Origin: Branchiostoma floridae
Lineage: Eukaryota; Chordata; Leptocardii; Amphioxiformes; Branchiostomatidae
DNA length: 64,000 bases
Direction of reading: 5' to 3'
Assembly (NCBI RefSeq): GCF_000003815.2
Contig: NC_049979.1
Span: 16,863,933 to 16,927,932 of the forward strand
In this document: one piece after another, positions 51,601 to 63,600 of the stretch
Numbering within the stretch: the stretch's first letter is position 1
Layout: each line of letters opens with the position of its first letter
Program-made: the position numbers and the translations under genes
Notes under the pieces: generated by a model
The model's input: the letters and a program-made list of their open reading frames with translations, nothing else
Database searches by the model: none
Told to the model about the DNA's origin: nothing

Positions 51601-54600
51601 GTTTGTTTGAGACTGTACACGTGGGGTAGCCAGGCGGGCGACAAACTCTGTGAAAAATGAAGCTTTTAACAACTCCGAATTGCAAACATAAAACTGACAA
51701 TCGAACATCAAGTAAACTGGGTGTAGATAGACGGCCAAGCACAAGAGACATCTGTCGTCTTGAGAAACACCCAAACAGCGACGACCTTGCCACCTGGTGT
51801 TGAATGAAAGTTAAGTCGTCTCATTAGATAGGATCTTCCCGACGTGCTTTAGACAGCATTATACAGCTCCGCTCACCTGTAAGGACCCTGAAACTATCGT
51901 CTGACAAAGTCCGTTACCAAGGTAACGGCAGTCATGCTATTGCCTGACCGATTGTTGTTGTTTTTGCCGCAGGCTCCTGTGTGTTCTCCTACCCACCCAC
52001 CTCGCAGGCCGTCCACGGCACGTCCCGGCTACAGAGGCCAGGTGAGCCACTTGTTCGGTTACTTCGATTCACATGCCCCTCCGGGCGATCATTAATGCAC
52101 GACGTCTAGACCCGCTGATTTTGTTGTGCTTTGTGCGGAGGGTCTAGACGGTCCCCTCCTAGACACCCAGGAAAGAACGTCTAGTTTTCCTTATATGGAA
52201 ATGTCTGTCTTGAAAAGTGGCGAGAAATCGTACAAGTTGAGACGTCTGGTTGTCAAGGAGACGGTCTGGCCAAAACTGTCTATGATCTGCTTGGACGAGC
52301 GGGAGTAGAAATGTTCATCATGTACAGGTATGGTCGTACTACACACCGTCTGAATCTGTTCTAACACATGTCTAACGTGAAGGTGATCAGCATTTGGTAC
52401 ATTTATAATGAAATTAAAACAGTCGCCATGGGCAGGTGGCTTTCTTGAAATACCACGGAAAAGCAACCTCTTAATTTCAGAAACGGAAAGAAAATAAAGG
52501 AGCAAAAGCAATGATGTCATAGTCATACATATGTACATATGAAACTTCGAGGTAATCTGGAAATGTCTACAGAAAACAAAACGCAGTTGAATTCATGGCT
52601 TTGCTGATATCTTCTCGAGAGTTCTAAGTATGAATGCTCTATACTAGCTGCGGAATGACAGCAATGTTGACACAGTGGTGGCGCGACAACATGAAGGTCA
52701 CCTGTCCGTGTGCCAACGACTAATGGTCCAGAAGTAATTTGTCGTGGAGCAAATGTCGTTTATTCCTAGTCTCTCTAACTACAAGGAGCAGTCTTTCGTC
52801 ATATCGTGGGGATCGCCGTGGTACCAGACGTGTAGTGTCAAAGAACAGACCTAAGTTGTGTAGGTAGAAAGGTTAGCTGTGTTTTCTGCTCCTGGCCGCT
52901 CGCCAGACATGTCACACCGAGCCCTCTAGGCTCACCACGGGTGATCAGTCTTTACAATACTCGGGGTCATAACAACAACACTGTCTTACAAGTCGACAGT
53001 AGCGGCGAGTCGGGTCCTCCGCTCACCTGTAGGACCCTAGACACGGACCACACACCGGCACGTCGTCAATGGGCGCGATTCTTCTGTTAGAAGCCGCTTG
53101 TTTTACTTCACTACCAAGATGACGCACGTTGTAATCTATCTGTTTCGGCAATAGAAACTGTGCAAATATTACACAGTTCTCACAATCAGACTGAAAGGAG
53201 GCCAATAAGATGCATTTGGGGAGGGGAGGGGCGAAAATTGTCGAATGAATCCTGGCTATAGTGAGTGACAATTTGACAAATTTAACCAGAGATCTGTCCC
53301 CGAGGCTATCATGAATCATCTGTCATGTCAATTTTGTATGAAGTTGTGAGACTGTTGTAAAAGAGTACAAATAGACGTCGCAGACTGTCGAGAATATCGG
53401 GGCACTTATATAAAACTAGTATAGGGCCGAAGCTTGTGACTCGGTGATGAATGTCACGGGGAAATTATTGGGCAGCTGTGTTTCAAACCTTCATAGATCT
53501 TTAAAGTTAGTCAGTTGGGATTTGTGAATTGTTTCATGTTGTTGTTTTCCTTCCACCCGCACGCAATCTGCGATCGTGTTCACTATGTTCGCGTGTGAAC
53601 GAAGACGGGATGCAGCGCCGCCTACTGACATTGTCTATTATTGTACACCTCCACAACATTGCATCCGCTATCCTTTGCGATAACAGTAACCAGCCCAATA
53701 CAACAAAGAAACAAACTATCCATATGGTACATATCACCGTTTGAATTATTATTTGTGATCTTGTCACACATATATCCCGATAGGGGATGTTCCGACATCA
53801 GTCACTCTGCTCTATCTCCCTGTTCCCTTCTGATGAAAAATGACAGAGTCTGACTTAAAGCTACCAAAGCTTTTTTGTTCCATCAAAGTAACCGACCAGG
53901 CCAGAGCCTATCCATTTCGTACAAAGCATGGCCCATATAGTATATAGAGGCCGCCAGACTTCGATCCAAAGTTGCGCCCGGCGCCTGGTCGTCCGGGGCT
54001 GGATCCGGTTCGGACCTATTTTATAAATTGCGGGCTGCTAGGGTCGATGTGCGCCGGAGGATGGCGTCTTTTGTGAGGCCGCAAGATACTAGAATCTGAC
54101 GGTCTTCAATCGACATTAGGCCGGTTTAAAGCGCTTCGGATCTGTTATGTACTCTCCAGATAGACCATTTATCGAAGATCTTCAATGGGTCTTCTCTGTG
54201 ATTTACCGTCGGAAACTCCGTCAAAGTAGATGGAACGATTAGAAAAGTTTTGGATACAACGCAAACACATTCACTTGTATATATTCAAAGCTGGGAAGTT
54301 AGCCTTCTTTGTTTGCTTCTTGTTCCTTGGTGACTTGTCGACGTCTTACGCCTTCAGTCAACAGTAACGGAGGAAAACTAGTCGACTACCATAATGAGAG
54401 AACTCTGCCATCCTCTTCTCGCCTCTTCTGCACCTTCCTCTTCCTCCTTACGTATACTCTGGCCTTTCGTACAAAGCATGGCCCATATAGTATTTAGAGG
54501 CCGCCAGACTCCCATACACCTTTCCTTCTACTGGTGCACCCTTTTTACAACTTCCTTTGCCACCCTTGACCCCCCTCTCTTGTCTTCCACTGCAATTTCG

Positions 54601-57600
54601 TTTGGTTTTCCTCTCATCGCCCCACTTACTCGCTTCAACATACGTCATCTTCCTTTGTGACTTTCTCATCTTCCTCGCTGGTTTATCTTGGAGTGAGCGA
54701 TGAGTGACCATCACTGTAAGCGCCGGAACATCCACCGCCATACATCTCCCTCTCTAACTGCATTTCCAATAATCACTCAATTTTCAAATAAACGACAGGC
54801 AGGGGAGGGTGTTCCAGGATATCATCCATCTCCCCTCTTGGCAGGACGAAAATGGGGAGGGGGGGCTGAACCCCTGTATGTCCTCACCGCCGTTTCGTCG
54901 GGCGCGAGCGTGAGGACCGCCGACGGAGCCAGCGTCATTTACCGGTGTGAACAATTGCCGACCATTACCCGGTCTGATGGCTCGGACGCACCATTAGGAG
55001 TAATTGTTTAAAATCATGGGAGGTTAACTGTGCTTCTCTCTACATATTGATTTAAAGGGGAAGCGACTCTTCAATAATACTCTTCAGTAAGACTTTTGTC
55101 CCTTTATCAATACGAAAGTTTATATGAAAGATACAAGCACAAATTCAAGACAGAAACAACCTGACAAAAAAGCATCTAATGAGTCAGACGTATTGAATTA
55201 CGCTTTTACGTTTTGACGATGTTTCACGTATGACATATGGTGACGAAGTATGGCTGCTGAAGTCCATGGTCAGTCTGTATGTGGAAGTTACTAAATCAAA
55301 ACTGATCGCTGGTGTTACAGTGTCTTGGTGTGTGAGACCGTTGGACAGTTAGCGTGGTTATAATCAGCCATGACGTCTATTGGATAAAGAAAAGTCTCGG
55401 GCTCTATCGACAGTGTGTATATATTTTAGCGAACCCTTTGGTGAAATATAAAAGTAGGCGGCAGTGCAACAGATCAAGTGTTTACGTCTACTTGTATGTA
55501 ATTGATAATTACCTTATGCTGAACCTGTTGCCTCAAGGACTGCATGCTAATATTTGTCAGAAGGTAATTTGTTTTGTCGTAAAAATTGACACCGGTTCTG
55601 ACAAATAACTGCCGCATGCCTTGTTGTCCTGGTGATGAAATATAGTAAACACGTGGCCATCCGTACATTCAGGCTTGGAAATTTTAGATAGAACGGAGAT
55701 TGAGTCCTTAATGAATAGCTGGAGTGAATCAAAACAGTATGGCCATGCGCCCAGACAGTACAGTACTCTATCGTTAAAAAAAAAAATCTAGAGTTATCTA
55801 CACTTTGACAGTTCTCTTATTCTACCCTGTCCATCAACACATATGTTTATAGCTTTATACCACATACTACAATTATCTTATTATCGATTCATTAAAACTA
55901 AGATGCTTAAACCACAGACACCTAACCTGTGTGACATTGTATTGTTATCATTATGTAATGTGTGACGTCCACACACCTGCACTTAACCAACCCTTGTCTA
56001 AAACGTTAAAGACTTCTAACGCCCGATGTGTACACATTGATGAATTGTCATCACACCGTTACACGTGTCCACAATAGAACCCTCAGAGGACGACTACGCC
56101 TCATGTTTCTCATTAATATTTCATCTCCTATCACGGAGTGCTGTAGATACTACACATCTGATTTTCACTCGGACCTGTACGGAGAAGCTCTGTAGTTAGT
56201 TAACGTAACATTAGCAGAAGTTATGTTATTTTTAGCAGAACTTAACACGCAGAAGTTCTGTTGTTTGTGTTTGTCCCCGTCTTCTCCTCAGTCCCGCAGG
56301 ACCGCGGCGCTGGTTAGGGTAGACTCGGGGGGCTGGGATAATTGGACTGCATTAACCATAGTAGTCGCGCGCCATCATGGAGTAAATTGCGCGTAATTGC
56401 TGCCAATGTTGCTCTTCGCCAGCCTGTAATTCGGCCGACTTGTTGTTAACTAAGCATGAAATATTCGGGGCTGCTCCCCAGACGTCCTCTCCGGCGGGTA
56501 TTGACTGAGACAAGAGCCGGGACAGGGGACGGGTCCTCCCGCCAGGCTCCCCGCCACGCCGGCTCGGAGGGTGCCGGCACGGCGGACACTACCTGTAATT
56601 TCCAGGCGGAGGTCTCTATTTTCCGAACTGATGAGGCGTTCGGAAATCACATTAGTCAACACAGCAAAATCTGTGATACAGCGTCGCTCAGGCCGTCCAA
56701 GGCACCTGCATTCAAGCAAAGCAGAGGGGCAACGTAATATTTACTGCAGCTAGGTGCAGGAAAGTGCGCGGGTCTGAATATAACTCTAATTACGGTACTT
56801 AGAGATTGTTCTGCTACCTGTCACATCAGCCACTTAATGGAGCAATAAAGTTTGATTTGATACCTTTGACAAAAAAAGCTCGCATCAAACGTACGTCGTA
56901 CCGAAAATAGACATATTTGATTTGATCACGCGTTCCTTGAACGATTGGGATTGTGGCTATTTCAGGAGGGATGAGAGGTTGGTAATAACAGCACTTATAA
57001 ATACAACTGTCTCCCCTCCGGACAGAGGAAGGGTCGGTGGTTGGAAACAACTTTCCGTTAGATCAAAGTCATCTCCTCCCCGACATCCTCCCTGACATGA
57101 ACCACCGGAACTTCAGAAGTAACTGATCTTTTCAAGGAAATATGTAGCTAGGAATGGGTCATTATAGCTATCTTACGTCCATTTCCACACACCCTCCCTT
57201 CCTGGACTGTCAAAGACACGCGTGTCCAGTCTCATTCAGCCTTCCGGACATAGTCAAACCTTTTCTTACCTACACACCGTACTAGCCATGCCGCAACGCG
57301 TCTGATAGACTCCGGAAAAAAAGGGATCTTTTGGCCAAAACGAAATTATGGCAATCTTTTGTATGAATTTTCATTCCACGTCAACAATACTGCTAATTAG
57401 GTAATATAGAAATATACCGGGCAATAAGAACAGTCGTCAACATCGTCGTCTTGTGACTCTCAAGACCTAGACAGAAAGGCGACCACTGCATGAGAGACAT
57501 AGTCTGGATACAAGACCCCAGCCCGATCTCAGAAATATCTGGGGTCTGGTATCCAGGCTATGAGAAGTCTAAAATCCATGAATAGCAAACCGGAATTATA

Positions 57601-60600
57601 CACCTGCTAGAGACTCGTACATCGACGTTCTTATCTTATAATTTATTCTCAGAAACGATACCTGAATTGTATCATTGCATGTAATATATTATTATATAAA
57701 ACATACGTGATATAATATAGATCAAGAACGATTGCAATGGATCTAATATGAGTAGTGTCACATGAAATAAAGAGGATCACATATTAGCTCCAAAAAAATA
57801 AAATAACATTTTACCTTGAATGTAGGTAATTGTTTATCAAGGTCTGTACAGATTGTGGAGAAACAATGGCTTTGTATTTTCTCATGGGATCATAACGGGA
57901 TAAATAACAGGCTGTTTGCTAGCGCGCGTGGCCAGGTTTGTATGTTGACCCAGAGACGCGTGTAGTGTTTAGAGACATGGATACACCTTAAGTAGGCAGA
58001 CATGTAGTCATGGCCGGCTGAGTCTGTAGTCCGCACAACACATACTACCACCTGTTCACTAGGAGGGTGCCGGGCGCCCGCAAAAAGCTTTCCTTTGTTG
58101 TCGTAGTGTTTGAGCACGTTGCCATGTGATTTGTAGAGATGCCTGCTCAAGCAAACTTCCAAAAACCGCTCGTTCGTCATCTTACCCACTCAACAACCCC
58201 TTAACGCCTACCGCCGGCGTTTTTTTGTCGGAGTCTGGAGGACTGAACTTTTGTTCACAACATCAGGCCGTCTCCACATATGGGCAGAATCGCGGTGTTT
58301 ACGTAAAAGCTCCACAACAAACAAAAGTCGTTGGCATTTCAAACCGATCCTTATTTTCAGTTGTTTTCTTCGAATTCAACACAAGCGTCGAGTCTATTAC
58401 GTTTTGCGTGATTCACGTATGAACACCCGCCTACGTCTGCACTATTCTTCTGCTAATGACTATCTCCTCTTCAACTTATACAAATATGTGACGCTCCTGT
58501 GTATCAAAGCCATAAAAGTAATGAGAACAGGCTGTCGTGATTTTTTTCCAGCAGTTCTTACGTATACATGCCAGGATGAGTCCAATGAATGACACTGTAC
58601 CATCTCCCAATAATCAGCTCTTCTGTGTGACTTGTACCCCGCTGCACTATAATTACTTTTCCGGGCCAGTGATTGGTCGGTCCTCTTTCGGATAGATGTT
58701 GGTGCTTCTGGGTACCGATCGTTCCTGTGACGAACAAAACAAGAAAAGACGTGTGACGGTGTCTGATACGTCATTCTGCACGCAGGGTCCAGTCATAAGA
58801 ACGTGTTCACGTCCTGTCTGTGCCATCGTTGACTACCTGTGCTATAGAGACGTCCTCTGGTTATAAGAGCCCAGATAGTTGTTAAGTATCGCCTGTACCA
58901 TCCCCACCGCCCTGTCCCCGCCACACCATGTCCTTCCTCGCGGCAGCGCTCCCGGCGGACATCCAGCGCCACTGTACGTCGTACTTTTCCTCTGGGCGGA
59001 AACAAACTTCCTAAGATCCTATTAGTCTTTGCAGACTTCTTCAATGTATGATGTATGGACTGATATCCCATCATCAAGTGTCTTAAAAGTATGGGAATAG
59101 TTTTAATTCTATAGATGTATATATAGAGTATTTGAGTTTGTTGTAATAATTTTGTTGTTTCCCCACAGACCCTTCTTACGAGTGTTTGATGCGGGAGAGA
59201 CAGGCGGGAGTGACCAGCTGGAGCGCACTGCCGTCCTCTGCGTCTGACAAAGGTAGGCGTGCTCCGCTTGTTTCCAAGGTCATGTGGACTACACCAGTAC
59301 ATTTAGCTTGGAATAGGAACACTCCAGCGCCGACCTGTCGCTAAACTGTACCACAGGCCACAAATTTCTGTTCATACGTTTACATCATAACACTGAATAA
59401 GATATCGCCAGGGTTTCTTTTGATACTAAATAACATAATGCGGTTTGATCATTAATTACTAATGATGTTAATGAGACCGTGGTTTTCCCTGTTGACTCTA
59501 TATCGTTCCTGTGCTCGCAGTGGGGCGTGTTTGTATCAGAGGTGGAGGGGANNNNNNNNNNNNNNNNNNNNNNNNNNNNNNNNNNNNNNNNNNNNNNNNN
59601 NNNNNNNNNNNNNNNNNNNNNNNNNNNNNNNNNNNNNNNNNNNNNNNNNNNCAGCCCGGTGTTAGTGCCAGTATTACACGTTAGAAGACTCCGTGTATAC
59701 GTAGGGAGTCCTAAGGGTCCGCTAGTTACCGGTTACCCAGCGGGGCACGTGCCGGTCATCAGGCAGGTGCACGGAAACCACCGACCAAGTCGTTGGTATC
59801 ATGTTGTTTCTGTGGGTAAAATTTTAAACAAAACAAATCAAAGTGCCCTTTCCATTTCGTCGTTAGCTTTTCTCCGTTCGGTCTTACTTCGTCCAGTATG
59901 TCCGTCCTACCGACAACAACCACATAATACACGAATGATACAAACCACAAATGGCGTCACCTACTTAAAACGATCCTAGATCCACATTAGTCTGTATGCC
60001 AGTCCACGATACATGTTTTCATTAGCTCAGCAAATAAAGTAACATACGGAGCCACGCCCGTATGTGTGCAGTAATGATCAGATCCTGGAAATCCGCCCAT
60101 TAGGAAAGTACAAACCTAGCCCTCAGAGATCATCGTTTGTTATATGATCACAGCTGAAAGCTTTCTGACTTTGGTTTTAGAATTGTATAGAACAAAAAAA
60201 TCTCTGAATAAACGCGCCAAGATGGTACCTGGAGTCTATTTTGTGTATTGTACAGCCAAGACCACTGCACCGGTAGAATATTAACAAAACTACTTCATTA
60301 GCTTACATAAACGTTTTAAGTAAAATGTTAGCTATTACACCCCTTTCTGTACAATGAGAAAACTTGTATTTCCTCATTGAACGTCTAAGATTAGAAGGAA
60401 ACTCCAAGAACACAACGCAGTACATCTTTTTTCTTTTATTTGAAACCTTTTCCACATCAGCTCTAGTAGTTAAGAATACCACAGACTACAGAGTCCACAT
60501 CCAAAGCTGTCTCGCCCAAACTATCCGGCATAGTTGCACCTGTAGGCGTTCATGTCTCACACAACAAACCGTTTCCCTCGCCAGACTTTCAATACGAACT

Positions 60601-63600
60601 TCAGCTCCAAACGTTTGTCTTTCCTTAATTGGATTAGTCACTGAATATTCACCACTGATTTCAGTCCGATGGCGTCCTTCCTTATCTCGTTTTACCACGA
60701 ACATTTTCTTTGGATCGGCACCGCACAACTCAATGTGCTTCTTATCACCCGAACTCAAGGGAACAATGGTGGAGAATAGAGCAATCCCTAATAACGACTT
60801 ATGGGACCCTCCAAGTAACGGTCTTTGTCCGTCAGCATATGCCTTTGACGTGGTAAGATGCGTTGTTTGTCTTGTAGACCGAGAAAAAGACCGGTCCGAC
60901 CCTAAACCTTAGTAGTGGTTCTTATCAAGGAGTCTAAAGCCATAAAGGAACTATTTAAGGCTTAGGAACATAACTAACATGAATATATCACCACGGCTCT
61001 TGTATCTTGGCAAGCTTGAAAGATTTTTTTGGTTTCGCGTTTCACGAGGTACGTGCCATCAGGATAGGGAAGGATGGCGTGTATTTAGCCATATCATCGC
61101 ACGAAAGAAAGCTTGGTGTCTTCATACTTCAAACCTTACCTCTTGTACAAGTAGCTATAGTTCACCATTCGATACATGTTATTGTTCAGCTCTTTCTTAT
61201 TGGGCGGATGTTCCGACTTGTTACGGTTTTTATAGTTGTAAATGGAAAAGACATGCGTCAATCTCGTGTAGTTCACTCACATCTTTGAAAGTTGATTCTG
61301 TTTGAGATGTCAACATGACTCACTCCCATCGCACATTCTTGGTTAGTTATTCATTCACGTTCGAGATTAGATATCAAACGGCCTATCTGGAACGCTTACG
61401 TACGTGCTTCTTTGTGCACTGCCATCTTTTGCCATTCATTACGATGTTAAGTTCTGCTTCGTGTGCATGTTTGCGACCTTTGATTATCTTCTCATATATC
61501 AGACCTGCACATCCTGACGTCACTAGGAGACTTCTGAGCGCTAGTAACAAGCGTTGTCTGGCGTGTTGTTCAAGTTCTGGTAGACAGTCATTTAACTCTT
61601 CGTGTTGTTTGATAATTCCAGGGTACAACAGTTCTTCACTTCACTCCATGAACAAGCCTGCTGTGGACACCAATGCGCATGCCCAGATGAGAAACATGCA
61701 AGGTAAATGACCTCTCGTGTTTATTAAACATTCAAGTTTCAATTCAATCTTCCCTCGCACCTCTCGACTTTTGTTTACCGTAATATTAAAAAAACGTATG
61801 CGTAACACAATGTCGTTCGTTAAAAAGGGACAGCAGGATGTGTCCAAACGTACACATAAAATTGTAGCTATGATTATGTTAATTATAACCTGTTCCTTTC
61901 TTTTACAGACCCGTACCAGTTGTTCGGACCAATCAGCAGTCGTCTCTGTCAGTCAGGTGAGAATTCAGCACTGATTATGTTTGCTACTACCTAGAAACTT
62001 ATATCAATTGTAACTTTAAGTCGTTAGAATTTTATTTCATTTTTTCTTCGTTTTGTTCATATTTTTGTCCTCTTATTGATAAGCATACATATGTTGTTTA
62101 AATAGTAGTGCCTTTGATAACAGAATACATGTAAAAGGGTTTGACTAAAACTAAATTAACACGTTGAAATTGTAATGTAAATCATCATCAAGATAAGCAC
62201 CAAAACCTCGACCCTCTCTGGCTATAATGACGTCACGAGACCTGTCCCCATGCCATCAGGTTGCCATGGCGACTGTAACAAATGACGGTTCTTGTGAGAG
62301 GAAATTCGCACCATCTCCTGCCTCCCGCTGCCAAGGAGCGCGCAACCGCGAGCAGCGGAGGCTGTGTTAGGGGCGCTTGTTTAACTTTCTAATAAGAGTA
62401 CAGGCAAATTACGGAGCAGACGGAAATCAAATCGTGTTTGCTGTTGTAAATTTATCAGTAGTTACTTTTCCTGGCCTCGGATATATGTATGAACAAAACC
62501 GGTGGTAAGGAACAGAGTAGAAGACCTTTTGGCGGTCAGCCTATTGTAATTACATATACTCCAGTTGTAACAAAATGCTGGAAAGGGTTTTTGAAAACCC
62601 CTCCAAACAGCCCGTAGCTATGGGCCTGATCACCTGCAGACTGCGTACACTGCAGCGCGCTAACTCGTCTCCAGGAAACAATCACCGCCCTGTAATTACC
62701 CAAACTGCGCCTGATTGTTCCGAGTAGAACATTTTATTAAATAATTCATCCGGTGGCCGTGCAGCAGCCAGGGAGGCTATCATCGCAGCTTGAAGCCGGG
62801 GAAGGCGCCGGGACATTCAATCCACGTGCAGACGTTTCTTTTTTGTTTGGAATAGTATCGGCAGGGTGCTTTGTCCAGATCCTATACTGTTATAGCGTAG
62901 TTGGCCGAATTGCTAGAAACGTCATTACACATGGACATATTAGCTAAAAAAAAGAAATGGATTCCTGTATGAAGACTGGTTACGTACATCCAACCCCTTA
63001 AATCCAGCATAAGGGGACTTCAATAACGCGAAATTCAGCATATCGGGACGTAACTAACACAAAAACGAGTCCAGCGCTTGAAATCACTGGGTCTTGCACA
63101 CATGATTTCGTTTTGTCCAAGCTTTCTCAATAAAAAAGTTAGTGAAAATTTTGTTTTGTGTGACGTTGTTGCGAATAAGATGAAAGATCGCTTTGATTAT
63201 CGCGTTGCTAGGTAACGAGGAGTGTTGTCGTGCGAGAGAAATTTTCTCCGTGTTCGTCGTTCGTCTTGAATTATGAAACATACACAACAAATGTGTTTTC
63301 TGTGTATTGTTGCAGGTTCAGGCCAGATCCAGCTGTGGCAGTTCCTCCTGGAGCTCTTGTCTGACGCCGCCAACGCCAACTGCATCACCTGGGAGGGAAC
63401 CAACGGCGAGTTCAAGATGACGGACCCTGACGAGGTGGCGCGGCGCTGGGGGGAGCGCAAGAGCAAACCCAACATGAACTACGACAAGCTCAGCCGCGCA
63501 CTGCGCTACTACTACGACAAGAACATCATGACCAAAGTGCACGGCAAGAGGTACGCCTACAAGTTTGACTTCCACGGACTGGCCCAGGCCGTGCAGGCGG

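Larger units (their letters stand above)
52042..59168 (+). other. ERG intron 5 (7.1 kb)
   Basis: GTGAGC...CCACAG. It holds an 11-bp-stem hairpin (52103-52150), a pair of 46-bp direct repeats, a 24-bp-stem hairpin at 57498, and a GC-rich patch with TAAT-core motifs at about 56,330-56,660. No coding exon recognised. Confidence 0.8.
59253..61621 (+). other. ERG intron 6 (about 2.4 kb, contains assembly gap)
   Basis: GTAGGC...TTCCAG. It contains 100 N at 59552-59651 and a coding-like minus-strand open frame at 60486-60908. True length is unknown because the gap size is a placeholder. Confidence 0.8.
61957..63315 (+). other. ERG intron 8 (1.4 kb)
   Basis: GTGAGA...TTGCAG. It is unusually rich in recognisable sites: a CRE and an RFX X-box at 62228-62273, a second X-box-like site at 63204, and TAAT-core sites with GC-rich surroundings at 62,640-62,750. 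No coding exon. Confidence 0.8.

Noticed and set aside
58793-59302. 169-codon minus-strand frame overlapping exon 6
   Set aside because: It runs antisense across a supported ERG exon and has low-complexity YIYIY sequence; no family resemblance.
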